A stretch of DNA of 64,000 bases from CAYTMY01 sp964618075 (GTDB lineage Bacteria > Bacillota > Clostridia > Eubacteriales > Anaerofustaceae): NCBI GenBank assembly GCA_964618075.1, contig CAZTZO010000001.1, positions 119,120 to 183,119 of the forward strand. The letters are read 5' to 3'. Position 1 is the first letter of the stretch. Each line of letters starts with the position of its first letter. The notes beneath the pieces are model-generated. The model did no database searches. It was not told the DNA's origin and saw only the letters and a list, made by a program, of their open reading frames with translations. A program made the position numbers and the translations under genes. Of the stretch, positions 35,445 to 44,371 are shown piece by piece.

Positions 35445-37781
35445 ATGGATAAAAAACTTTTTACGAAGCTTGAATTTGATAAAATACTATTAAAGATATC
35501 ACAGGAAGCGGCAACACAAAGCGCAAAGAAGAGAATCCTTTCGCTTGAGCCGTCAGTAAATCTTTATAAAATAAATACGGCAATTTCAATGCTTAAGGAG
35601 GCGGTCGATGTTATTTCTTTTAAATCCTTCTCCACTCAAAACGGTTATAAAGAGATTACTCAATCGGTCGAATACGCTCAAAAGGGCGGCGTAATAAAAC
35701 AGGGAGAGCTTTTAAATATATCAAGCGCGATACGACGCTATAACCAGATGCGTCGTTATATTTTTTCGCCGGAATTTGACGATATCCTACCGGAAAAGCT
35801 CAGAGAAATGTCAGACGAGCTGCAACCTCTGACTAATCTTGAAAAAAAAATATCTGAGGCAATAGCCTCGGAGGATGAAATATATGACTCGGCTACGAAC
35901 GTATTATATGACATACGAAGAAAGAAACGCGCAACAAACGCCTCGATAAACGACAAGCTCAGCTCGATGATAAACGGACAGAATAAGAAATATTTGCAGG
36001 ATACTATAGTAACAATTAGAAACGGCCGTTATGTAGTCCCTGTTAAAAACGAATATAAAAACTCTGTAAGCGGGATCATTCACGACATCTCGTCAAGCGG
36101 ACTTACTGTGTTCATAGAGCCTCAGTCAGTTGTAAATTTAAACAATACGTTAAGAGAACTTGAAATAGAGGAAAATAATGAAATACAGCGTATCTTAGAG
36201 GAGCTTTCCAAGTCAGTGGCTAACGAGGCATATTATCTTGTTAACAATGAGCGGATATTCGTTGAGATTGACGAATGCTTCGCAAAAGCTAAATATGCTA
36301 TCACAAACGAGCATACTTGTCCAATTTTCGAAGATGAAAAAACGATTTCGCTGCGAAAAGCCTATCATCCGCTATTGGATAAAAAAAATGTTGTAGCCTC
36401 GGATATTTCCATTGAAAAGGAATATATTCAAGTTATTATCACTGGCCCGAATACAGGAGGAAAAACAGTAACCTTAAAGACTGTCGGCTTGTGCGTACTT
36501 ATGGCTCAATGCGGACTGTTCATCCCCGCTGCAAGCGGCAGCAGACTTTGCGTATTTGAAGATGTGTTTGCTGATATCGGCGATGAACAAAGCATTGCTC
36601 AGAGTCTTAGCACGTTTTCTTCTCATATGAAAAATATCGTTTATATAATGGAAAATATAAACGAAAACTCCCTTGTTTTGCTTGACGAATTGGGAGCCGG
36701 CACAGATCCGACAGAAGGCGAAGCCCTTGCGCGAGCCATACTTGTAAGCATCCTTTCAAAAAAAGCCTTTTGTATAGCGACCACTCACTATAACGCCATA
36801 AAAAGATATGCTCTTACGCAGCCTAACGTTATAAATGCAAGCGTAGAATTTGACACTGTAAACTTACGTCCCACATACAAACTGCAAATAGGACTGCCCG
36901 GTAAATCCAATGCTTTTGAAATATCAAAAAGGATTGGACTTAATGAAAGTATCATTGAAGATGCGAAAAATTACCTTAAGGATGACGAAAGCAATTTCGA
37001 GGATACTATCGCTATGCTTCAAAACAAACTTTCACAGGCAGAGGAAGCTTCAACGAATGCCCGAAGATTGGAAAGTGAAAACAAAGCGCTCAATGACGAG
37101 CTAAACAAGCAAAACAGAAGCATTACAGAAAAAAAAGATAAGCTGATAACAAACGCTTCCATAGAAGCAAAGAAAATAATCAATGATGCAAAACAAACGG
37201 CTAAGGCAATTATATCAAGAGCTGAAGCTTCTACTGATATAACAACTCAAAACGAAATAGCCAAGCTTGCCGGCAGCGCACTTGACGAGCTTAATAAAAA
37301 CATTCCCCAACATGAAATTTTAAAACAAGGTACAAAGAAAGAACAGGCATCGTTTAAAAAGAATGAAACTGTATTTATAAACGAATTAAACAGCGAAGCA
37401 GTAATAATAGATATAAAAAAAGATACTGCATTCGTACAAATCGGCGCAATAAAAACAAAGGTGCCTTTGGATAAGCTGGAGAAAGCAAAAAAGAAAAAAG
37501 AAAAGCAGTACTCATACTCTTCGATGAAGGCGATGGGTATTTCGCCAAAGCTTGATATAAGGGGTATCACCGCAACCGAGGTATCGCTTGAATTGGAAAA
37601 ATATTTAGACGATGCGTCGCTTGCCGGGTTAAAGACGGTCACTATTATCCACGGCAAAGGAGAAGGCATATTACGAGATGAGGTCACTCGCATATTAAAA
37701 AACCACCCCTTAGTGGAAAAATTCAGGCTCGGAGGACTTAGCGAAGGCTCGGGAGGAGCAACAATTGTTGAACTAATTTGA
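35445..37781 (+). CDS. mutS2: MutS2 family ATPase / Smr endonuclease
   Basis: 778 residues. MutS-like core and clamp, Walker A GPNTGGKT at 334-341, LLDELGAGTDPTEGEALA Walker B, a coiled-coil region and a KOW-like segment. The C-terminal Smr domain has LDIRG and HGKGEGILR. MutS2 does not act in mismatch repair; it suppresses recombination and, as RqcU, splits collided ribosomes. Eight bases after dacF-like gene, same operon. Confidence 0.96.
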   Translation: MDKKLFTKLEFDKILLKISQEAATQSAKKRILSLEPSVNLYKINTAISMLKEAVDVISFKSFSTQNGYKEITQSVEYAQKGGVIKQGELLNISSAIRRYNQMRRYIFSPEFDDILPEKLREMSDELQPLTNLEKKISEAIASEDEIYDSATNVLYDIRRKKRATNASINDKLSSMINGQNKKYLQDTIVTIRNGRYVVPVKNEYKNSVSGIIHDISSSGLTVFIEPQSVVNLNNTLRELEIEENNEIQRILEELSKSVANEAYYLVNNERIFVEIDECFAKAKYAITNEHTCPIFEDEKTISLRKAYHPLLDKKNVVASDISIEKEYIQVIITGPNTGGKTVTLKTVGLCVLMAQCGLFIPAASGSRLCVFEDVFADIGDEQSIAQSLSTFSSHMKNIVYIMENINENSLVLLDELGAGTDPTEGEALARAILVSILSKKAFCIATTHYNAIKRYALTQPNVINASVEFDTVNLRPTYKLQIGLPGKSNAFEISKRIGLNESIIEDAKNYLKDDESNFEDTIAMLQNKLSQAEEASTNARRLESENKALNDELNKQNRSITEKKDKLITNASIEAKKIINDAKQTAKAIISRAEASTDITTQNEIAKLAGSALDELNKNIPQHEILKQGTKKEQASFKKNETVFINELNSEAVIIDIKKDTAFVQIGAIKTKVPLDKLEKAKKKKEKQYSYSSMKAMGISPKLDIRGITATEVSLELEKYLDDASLAGLKTVTIIHGKGEGILRDEVTRILKNHPLVEKFRLGGLSEGSGGATIVELI

Positions 37782-37791
37782 TGATGTGATG

Positions 37792-37820
37792 TTGTCAAAG
37801 TAAAGCATGTAAGGTATAAT
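37792..37820 (+). promoter_or_regulatory. Near-consensus promoter directly before recO
   Basis: -35 TTGTCA (37792-37797), 17-bp spacer, -10 TATAAT (37815-37820). The recO ATG begins at 37829, eight bases after the -10, so the start site falls on or next to the start codon. Confidence 0.75.
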
Positions 37821-37828
37821 AATAAACA

Positions 37829-38569
37829 ATGTCAAGTACAAAATATACAGCAATAGTTATAAAAAGCGTCAAATATGCCGAGCATGACAGGATGCTGACT
37901 CTTTTTACTCTGGAAAACGGCAAAATGAGTGCAATCGCCAAGGGCGCGGGAAGCTTGAAAAGCAAGTATTTGCTCTCGTCACAGCTTTTTTGCTGTTCGC
38001 ATTTTATTCTTAACGAGGGATTAAAAATGCCCTACGTTGTAAGCGCTGATATTATACGTTCATTCACGCATTTGAGCGACGATATCAACAAACTTTCTGC
38101 GGCAAGCTATATGGCAGAGCTTTTGAATACTGCCTTTGAGGCTGATTCATGCGAAAAAAGAGCCTTCGGACTTCTGTTTTATATGCTTGAATTGCTAGAG
38201 GAAACTCCAAACGACTTTGCATTTACAATGGCAAGTGCATTTGCCTTGAAGCTTATGGGCATATACGGCACTTCTCCGGTATTGACCTACTGCGTCGTTT
38301 GCAATGAAAAGAGCGACGATTATCGCTTTGACTACGAATACGGAGGGTGCGTTTGCAGAAATTGCGCCGACAATTCAACAGGCGAAAGGCTCAGCGCATC
38401 GGAAGCATATTATATGAATGATCTTATGTACACTGACATAGCTAAGCTAACAGAGCTTAAATCACCCGATATCACCGTACAAAAATTTCTGCTTAAACTG
38501 ATAAACAATTATGTAGTATATACATTGTCAAAAAAAATAAAAAGCTTTGAACTTTTGTATTCATTATAA
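37829..38569 (+). CDS. recO: DNA repair protein RecO
   Basis: 246 residues. An N-terminal OB fold (IVIKSVKYAEHDRMLTLFT) leads into a helical domain with a zinc-finger CVVCN...CVCRNC. RecO loads RecA onto SSB-coated DNA with RecR. There is no Shine-Dalgarno, and a strong promoter ends eight bases upstream, so it may be read from a leaderless mRNA in addition to read-through from mutS2. glyS follows after 11 bases. Confidence 0.93.
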   Translation: MSSTKYTAIVIKSVKYAEHDRMLTLFTLENGKMSAIAKGAGSLKSKYLLSSQLFCCSHFILNEGLKMPYVVSADIIRSFTHLSDDINKLSAASYMAELLNTAFEADSCEKRAFGLLFYMLELLEETPNDFAFTMASAFALKLMGIYGTSPVLTYCVVCNEKSDDYRFDYEYGGCVCRNCADNSTGERLSASEAYYMNDLMYTDIAKLTELKSPDITVQKFLLKLINNYVVYTLSKKIKSFELLYSL

Positions 38570-38580
38570 ACGGAGGAGAC

Positions 38581-39969
38581 ATGAACAACAAACTTACTAT
38601 CAATGAAATCATCAGCATTACAAAAATGAGGGGAATAGTATTTCCCGGCTCGGAAATTTACGGAGGCCTCGCGAACTCGTGGGACTACGGCCCGCTCGGT
38701 TCACTAATGATAAATAACGTAAAAGCAGCATGGATTAAAAAATTTGTCACGGAAATACCTTATAATGTTTTGATAAACTCGGCTATACTGATGAATACAC
38801 GCACATGGGAGGCAAGCGGTCACCTTGCAAATTTCAATGACCCGCTTATCGACTGCAAAAAATGCAAAAGCCGTTACAGAGCCGACAAGCTCATTGAAGA
38901 TGATTTTTCAAAAAACGGTCGAGATGACGTTGCAGACGGCTGGAGCAATGAAAAAATGGAAGAATACATCGAAGAACATGACATCAAATGTCCGAAGTGC
39001 GGCGGGCATGACTTTACAAAGATACGTCAGTTTAACCTTATGTTCAAAACGTTTCAGGGAGTAACCGAGGAAAGTGCGGATACGCTATATCTGCGTCCCG
39101 AGACCTGTCAGGGAATATTTGTGAATTTTAAAAACGTACAGCGCACCACGCGTAAAAAGCTCCCCTTTGGAATCGCTCAGATAGGTAAGTCATTTAGGAA
39201 CGAAATTACACCGGGCAATTTTATCTTCAGAACGCGCGAATTTGAGCAAATGGAGCTTGAATTTTTCTGCCGACCGGAAGAGGAAATGAAATGGTTCAAT
39301 TATTGGAAAAATCACTGCGCTGAGTTCTTATATTCAATTGGAATAGATAGAAAAAATATCAAAATGCGCGATCATGAAAAGGAACAGCTTTCTCATTACT
39401 CCAATGCAACCACGGATATAGAATATGAATTTCCGTTCGGAAGAAGCGAGCTTTGGGGCATAGCCGACAGAACCGACTATGACTTAAAGCAGCATGAAAT
39501 GCATTCGGGCAAGGATATGAAATACATAGATCCGGTTACAAACGAAAAGTTCTTCCCCTATTGTATAGAGCCCTCTGTAGGGGTCGACAGGCTCTTTTTC
39601 GCTTTATTATGTGATTCTTACAGAAGCGAAACGCTTGAGGACGGCAGTGTAAGAAATGTTTTGGGCATTCACCCGTTTATAGCTCCGTACAAAGCAGGCG
39701 TATTACCTCTAACAAAAAAACAAAATGAAAAGGCAGCCGAAATTTATACAATGCTCTCAAAGGAGTTTGAGTGCGAATATGACGATTCCGGCAATATAGG
39801 CAAACGCTACAGACGACATGATGAAATCGGTACGCCTCTGTGCGTGACCGTGGACTTTGATACCGAACAGGACGGGTGCGTAACTATCAGAGACAGAGAC
39901 ACTATGAAACAGGAGCGCGTGGCAATTCCCGATATAGCCGAATATATAAAGAAAAGGATAATACTTTAA
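38581..39969 (+). CDS. glyS: Glycine-tRNA ligase, single-chain type
   Basis: 462 residues. Class II synthetase with motif 1 region GGLANSWDYGPLG, a zinc site (CKKC ... CPKC), motif 2 RNEITPGNFIFRTREFEQMELEFF, motif 3 EPSVGVDRLFFALL, and a C-terminal anticodon-binding domain. It is the alpha2 type found in Gram-positives and eukaryotes, not the alpha2beta2 type. CGGAGGAG is just before the ATG. The gap to recO is too short for a T-box leader, which many glyS genes have. Confidence 0.97.
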   Translation: MNNKLTINEIISITKMRGIVFPGSEIYGGLANSWDYGPLGSLMINNVKAAWIKKFVTEIPYNVLINSAILMNTRTWEASGHLANFNDPLIDCKKCKSRYRADKLIEDDFSKNGRDDVADGWSNEKMEEYIEEHDIKCPKCGGHDFTKIRQFNLMFKTFQGVTEESADTLYLRPETCQGIFVNFKNVQRTTRKKLPFGIAQIGKSFRNEITPGNFIFRTREFEQMELEFFCRPEEEMKWFNYWKNHCAEFLYSIGIDRKNIKMRDHEKEQLSHYSNATTDIEYEFPFGRSELWGIADRTDYDLKQHEMHSGKDMKYIDPVTNEKFFPYCIEPSVGVDRLFFALLCDSYRSETLEDGSVRNVLGIHPFIAPYKAGVLPLTKKQNEKAAEIYTMLSKEFECEYDDSGNIGKRYRRHDEIGTPLCVTVDFDTEQDGCVTIRDRDTMKQERVAIPDIAEYIKKRIIL

Positions 39970-39976
39970 GCTAACA

Positions 39977-40414
39977 ATGAAAAGCAAAGAAATAAGTACG
40001 GCTTATAAATATTTAATTACAGGTGTAAGTGCATTTGTTGTATTTATATTCGCTATGGCAATGCGCCATACATCTCATTACGAGATATACGTCACAATGC
40101 AGCTTTTTGCGGAGCTGCCTTTCTTTGCTATAGCTATAACACTGCCCTTTATACTATTCGGCGCTATAAGGCTTGTTACTTTTATGCCAAAGGAAGCCAG
40201 ATATTTTTATACAACGCTGATACTCATCTTTTTACTTGGGATATTGTATGAAATTTTTATGAAGCCAAGCGGGCTGAGAATATTCGATATTATTGCAATT
40301 AGTGTCGGTTTATTTCTTGACATGGTTCTTTATGAAGTGTATAATAAGCGCTTGTATGGCAAAATATTGAATGACGATGTTCACGATTATAGTAGTATTC
40401 AAAAAAATATTTAA
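39977..40414 (+). CDS. Four-helix membrane protein, unknown
   Basis: 145 residues with four predicted transmembrane helices (about 12-32, 45-70, 76-95 and 100-122), short loops and a polar C-terminal tail. No catalytic motif is evident. It follows glyS by seven bases and is the last gene of the operon before the TetR promoter. Function not recognised. Confidence 0.7.
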   Translation: MKSKEISTAYKYLITGVSAFVVFIFAMAMRHTSHYEIYVTMQLFAELPFFAIAITLPFILFGAIRLVTFMPKEARYFYTTLILIFLLGILYEIFMKPSGLRIFDIIAISVGLFLDMVLYEVYNKRLYGKILNDDVHDYSSIQKNI

Positions 40415-40416
40415 AA

Positions 40417-40436
40417 ATTATTGATTGAACAATAAT
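40417..40436. promoter_or_regulatory. Inverted repeat over the tetR -35, candidate operator
   Basis: ATTATTG (40417-40423) and CAATAAT (40430-40436) form a perfect 7-bp inverted repeat with a six-base spacer, overlapping the -35 box of the promoter below. Position and size fit TetR autorepression, but the arms are A/T-rich and short. Confidence 0.45.
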
Positions 40437-40449
40437 GATATGATACAAT
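40421..40449 (+). promoter_or_regulatory. Promoter of the TetR regulator gene
   Basis: -35 TTGATT (40421-40426), 17-bp spacer, -10 TACAAT (40444-40449), 35 bases before the ATG. Confidence 0.75.
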
Positions 40450-40484
40450 ATAACAAATTAAACAAAACGTGAAAGAGAGAAAAA

Positions 40485-41135
40485 ATGGCTACTTACAAAA
40501 AGGGAATCGAAACGCGGGAGAAAATATTTCAGGCCGCGAAAAAAATGTTTTACGAATACGGTTACAAGAACGCTACCATAGAAAGAATTGCAGCAACGGC
40601 AAACGTACCTATCGGGCTTGTTAACTATTATTTCAAGAAAAATGAGATATTATCAATAATTTACTCACAGTTTTTACAGGGTATAAAAAAGACGATTGAC
40701 GATCAGATTTCTTCGGAAATCGAAAATCCTCTTCAGAGACATATCGTATTTACAAGGATTTTCTACATTATAATGCTCAGCAACGACAACAACAGAGAGC
40801 TTTATAAAGAAATATTCATCAATCAGCTTGTTGAAGCTGACGCTAACGATTTGGTCGGACTTGACTTTATGGAAATAGTCAGAACATTTGACATCGACAT
40901 TACGGAGTCAATATTCAGAAGACTTATCATTGCCGAATACGGCGCAAGAAGAGAACTCCTTTTAGACAGATATGACAGACTCGATCCCGAAAAGAGCAAG
41001 GACTTTATCAATTTCCTTGCAACGATATCAGTTCGTCTTGCCGGTGTTGATATTAAAGTAGTCATGCAGAACTGCAAGAAATCAGACGAATTATTAAAGA
41101 AGGTAGATTACTCCGAATTAAGCTTCCTGATTTAG
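40485..41135 (+). CDS. TetR family transcriptional regulator
   Basis: 216 residues. N-terminal helix-turn-helix (REKIFQAAKKMFYEYGYKNATIERIAATANVPIGLVNYYFKKNEIL, residues ~10-55), then an all-helical ligand domain without a recognisable subfamily. It is a single-gene unit with its own promoter and terminator. AAAGAGAG precedes the ATG. Targets are unknown; autoregulation through the 40417-40436 repeat is possible. Confidence 0.9.
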   Translation: MATYKKGIETREKIFQAAKKMFYEYGYKNATIERIAATANVPIGLVNYYFKKNEILSIIYSQFLQGIKKTIDDQISSEIENPLQRHIVFTRIFYIIMLSNDNNRELYKEIFINQLVEADANDLVGLDFMEIVRTFDIDITESIFRRLIIAEYGARRELLLDRYDRLDPEKSKDFINFLATISVRLAGVDIKVVMQNCKKSDELLKKVDYSELSFLI

Positions 41136-41157
41136 TAATTTATTATCAATAGCAATC

Positions 41158-41192
41158 AAAGAAGCTTTGTCAAAAGACAAAGCTTCTTTTTT
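41158..41192. terminator. Bidirectional terminator shared by convergent genes
   Basis: A 14-bp perfect stem (41158-41171 with 41176-41189) with an AAAA loop and a T-run TTTTTT on the plus strand ends the tetR transcript. Most of it lies inside the 3' end of the cysteine desulfurase gene, encoding its last residues and stop. Confidence 0.88.
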
Positions 41193-42327
41193 CTCTCATT
41201 TCGTTAACCGATTCACTGACGCACTCAACAGTATATATTATTTGCTCTGTATTATTATCTTTGCCTAAGCTGAAACGTATTGTTGCATAAGGAATCTTAT
41301 ATTTGTCATATTCATTATATTTCCCCATTGCCTTCAAAACATGGGACTTTTCTTTGCTGTTACACGCAGCGCCTGATGAAGCATATATTTCTTTCATTGC
41401 AAGCCTGAGCATAAGCTCGTCCGACTCTATTTGTGGAATGGTTACATTTAGAATATTGCCCAGTGTATTTGAAGAACCGTTGTAATACATGTTCGGTATA
41501 TTTGCCTTCATTCTATAAAGCAACATTTCCTTCATCTCGACTATTCGTTCTTCATCGTCTCGGGAAGATATTTGTCTTACAGCCTCCCCCATGCCGACGA
41601 TAGCCGGAGTATTGTAGGTTCCCGCTCGCAGTCCCTCCTCCTGTGAGCCACCCAAAATAAACGGGGATATTTTTTCGGGGTTTTTTACATATAAAAAGCC
41701 CATACCCTTGGGGCCGTAAAACTTATGAGCCGATACGCTCATAAAATCAACGTTGGTATTGTTCACATCAATATCTGTCTTTCCGAAGGCCGCCACGGCG
41801 TCAGTATGAAACAGCGAACCAACCTCATGAGCTTCTCTGCATAAGCCTTTGATATCATAAACGTTGCCTATTTCGTTATTGGCGGTCATAATGCTTACCA
41901 AAACCGGCTGCTTTTTTAAATACTCTTTATAAATCTCTCTATTGATATCTCCGTTTATATCTACCGGCAGCGTTTTTAAACGACACAGTCCTCTATGCTG
42001 CATATGTTTCAAACAGTTCAAAACAGCGTGATGCTCCACATCGTCCGTAATAATTAGCGGCATTGACGAGGATTTATCATATACAGCAGAATTAAGAGCC
42101 CAATTATCGCTCTCAGTACCGCCGCTTGTGAAAAATATCTGTTCGGGCTTTGCATTTATATAATCCGCACATATTTTTCTTGCTTTTTGTATTTCAAAAT
42201 AAGCAATGCGCCCAAGCTTATGTGATGAGGACGCATTTGCAAAAGTATTGTTTTGTATCTCGTTCATCCTTCGCAACACCTGTTCGTCTATACGAGTAGT
42301 CGCCGCATTATCAAGATAAACCTGCAT
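41170..42327 (-). CDS. Cysteine desulfurase family protein (NifS/IscS-like)
   Basis: 385 residues. It begins VYLDNAATT. PLP-binding Lys202 lies in SAHKFYGPKG, with His/Asp pair VEHHAV and HTDAVAA, and the catalytic loop SSGAACNSKE has Cys322. It transfers sulfur from cysteine, for iron-sulfur clusters or thio-modified tRNA. No iscU, iscR or thiI is next to it. GGGAGATGA precedes the ATG. The last codons lie inside a terminator hairpin. Confidence 0.92.
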   Translation of the reverse strand: MQVYLDNAATTRIDEQVLRRMNEIQNNTFANASSSHKLGRIAYFEIQKARKICADYINAKPEQIFFTSGGTESDNWALNSAVYDKSSSMPLIITDDVEHHAVLNCLKHMQHRGLCRLKTLPVDINGDINREIYKEYLKKQPVLVSIMTANNEIGNVYDIKGLCREAHEVGSLFHTDAVAAFGKTDIDVNNTNVDFMSVSAHKFYGPKGMGFLYVKNPEKISPFILGGSQEEGLRAGTYNTPAIVGMGEAVRQISSRDDEERIVEMKEMLLYRMKANIPNMYYNGSSNTLGNILNVTIPQIESDELMLRLAMKEIYASSGAACNSKEKSHVLKAMGKYNEYDKYKIPYATIRFSLGKDNNTEQIIYTVECVSESVNEMREKRSFVF

Positions 42328-42360
42328 TAATTATATCATCTCCCTATATAAGGAAAACGA

Positions 42361-43482
42361 TCAAAAGGACTGTATTATTTCAATATAAGCTTCTACACCA
42401 AAACACAGTGAATCTTCGTCAAAATCAAAGCGTTCATTGTGCAGCGGACAAGAATATTTCTCATCACAAATGCCCAATTGCATAAATAACGATGGACGAT
42501 TTCTTGCAAATTCAGCAAAATCCTCCGCAAGGAAAGTCCTATTCGCATAGACGAATCTGTCTTTTAATAAGTCTCTTATTTTATTATATAAAGCGTCGTC
42601 GTTGATTAGAGCAGGGTACAGTCTAACAGGATTTAAAATGACAGTTGCCCCATACTCTTTTGAAACCTCTTGACATATATCGTTTACTTTTTTTATCAAG
42701 ACCTCTCTTAGCTCGTCACTGAAAGCTCGCAAAACGCCCGAAAGCTTTGCTTCTCCGGCTATGATATTACATTTTGATCCGGCATGCACCGTACTGATAG
42801 AAACGATACATTCATCCTTTAATTTTTCGTCTTCCCGAATCATATTATGCACATCAAGTATGATTTGTGCCGCACTAAGTGTAGCGTTAATACCGTTTTG
42901 AGGCTGTGCAGCGTGAGTAGAGCGACCTATGACATCTATATAAATTTCTGTAGTACAGGCAAAAAAGCCTCCCTCACGTGTAGCAATCTTCCCTTTCGGA
43001 TGCGCGGGAGAAAGGTGAAAACCAAAGATATTTTCCACATTATACTTATCTAAAATACCTTCTTTTATCATGGGAGCAGCCCCTCCGGGGCCTTCTTCGG
43101 CAGGCTGAAAGATAAGAAGGATATTTTTATTGCAAACGAGCTTTTTTTCAGCTATGATCTGCGCTAAAACAAGAAGCATACTCATATGACCGTCATGGCC
43201 GCACGCATGCATCTTTCCCTGGTGCTTTGATTTATAAGGGATATCGTTTTCTTCATATATCGGCAGAGCGTCCATATCACTTCTGAAAGCAATGGTTTTA
43301 TCCGCGCCCATATCAATAAAACATACGACGCCTGTTTTATTACACGGTATAGGTGTATATCCTATTGAGATGAGCCTGTCTGTTATATACTTTGACGTCT
43401 CGTATTCTTCCATCGCAAGCTCGGGTATCATGTGAAGCTCACGGCGCGTCTGTTTTAATAAAGAACGGTACTTTTCATCCAT
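42361..43482 (-). CDS. M20 family amidohydrolase / aminoacylase
   Basis: 373 residues. Metal ligands lie in ACGHDGHMSMLL and QPAEEGPGGAAPMI, with the dimerisation domain between and the final His ligand in CPLHNERFDFDED. SDMDALP holds the catalytic Asp. Family members hydrolyse N-acyl amino acids or N-acetyl-diaminopimelate; with no lysine-pathway neighbour the substrate is unclear. It begins two bases after rfbA ends, so it is probably co-transcribed. Confidence 0.9.
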   Translation of the reverse strand: MDEKYRSLLKQTRRELHMIPELAMEEYETSKYITDRLISIGYTPIPCNKTGVVCFIDMGADKTIAFRSDMDALPIYEENDIPYKSKHQGKMHACGHDGHMSMLLVLAQIIAEKKLVCNKNILLIFQPAEEGPGGAAPMIKEGILDKYNVENIFGFHLSPAHPKGKIATREGGFFACTTEIYIDVIGRSTHAAQPQNGINATLSAAQIILDVHNMIREDEKLKDECIVSISTVHAGSKCNIIAGEAKLSGVLRAFSDELREVLIKKVNDICQEVSKEYGATVILNPVRLYPALINDDALYNKIRDLLKDRFVYANRTFLAEDFAEFARNRPSLFMQLGICDEKYSCPLHNERFDFDEDSLCFGVEAYIEIIQSF

Positions 43483-43484
43483 TG

Positions 43485-44342
43485 CTATAAACCCATAAGA
43501 TACTTGCCGTATTCACTTTGTGCTATCTTTTCGGCAAGCTGGTGCATTTCCGCTTTGGAAATAAATCCTTTTTCGTATGCAGTTTGTTCAACACAGCCGA
43601 TAATCCGTGCGTGCTTATTCTGCATGATATGTATATCGTTTGCACATTCAAGTATACTTTCGGCATTGCCTGTGTCATACCACATAACATCTCTGTCAAG
43701 CTTTAATACCTTCAGTTTACCCGCTTTCAAGTATTCATTGTTGACGGAGGTTATCTCAAGCTCACCTCTTTGCGACGGCTTGACGTTTTGAGCTATTTCG
43801 CATACATTGCCGGAATAAAAATATAATCCGGGTATAATATAATCCGATTTGGGTTGTTTGGGCTTTTCTTCTATACCGATGGCATTGCCATTTTCGTCGA
43901 ATTCAATAACTCCAAATGCTTGTGGGTTTTCTGAATATACGCCCAAACAGACAGCCGAATCCTTTTCGAGACTGACTGATGAAAGTATTTTCTCCAACAC
44001 TTCGCCGTAAAATATATTGTCCCCCAAAATAAGACAAACATCATCATTACCGATAAACTCTTTACCTATAATAAATGCGTCGGCAATCCCTCTGGCAACC
44101 TTTTGTACTTTATATGATAAACGTATGCCAAGACAGGCTCCGTCACCGAAAAAAGCTTTGAAGTTATCTTCATGTCCCGGCGGAACTATAAAAAGGATAT
44201 CCTTTATTCCTGCTTTCATGAGCGTATCCAGCGGATAATAGATCATCGGTTTGTCGTAAACAGGCAGCAGTGGTTTAGGTGTGGACACGGTTATAGGGTA
44301 CAGTCTGGTTCCCTTGCCTGCCGCTAATATGATTCCCTTCAT
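43485..44342 (-). CDS. rfbA: Glucose-1-phosphate thymidylyltransferase
   Basis: 285 residues. Nucleotide loop GIILAAGKGTRLYPIT, PKPLLPVYDKPMIYYPL, LGDNIFYG with a metal-binding Asp, and IEEKPKQPKSD. It makes dTDP-glucose, the first step to dTDP-rhamnose. The rest of the rml pathway (rfbB, C, D) is not in the window. It lies between ktrA and the M20 gene. Confidence 0.93.
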   Translation of the reverse strand: MKGIILAAGKGTRLYPITVSTPKPLLPVYDKPMIYYPLDTLMKAGIKDILFIVPPGHEDNFKAFFGDGACLGIRLSYKVQKVARGIADAFIIGKEFIGNDDVCLILGDNIFYGEVLEKILSSVSLEKDSAVCLGVYSENPQAFGVIEFDENGNAIGIEEKPKQPKSDYIIPGLYFYSGNVCEIAQNVKPSQRGELEITSVNNEYLKAGKLKVLKLDRDVMWYDTGNAESILECANDIHIMQNKHARIIGCVEQTAYEKGFISKAEMHQLAEKIAQSEYGKYLMGL

Positions 44343-44371
44343 AATTTATTCCTCCGAAAAATACAAGTTGT

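Noticed and set aside
38570..38580. T-box leader before glyS
   Set aside because: The gap to recO is 11 bases, so there is no room.
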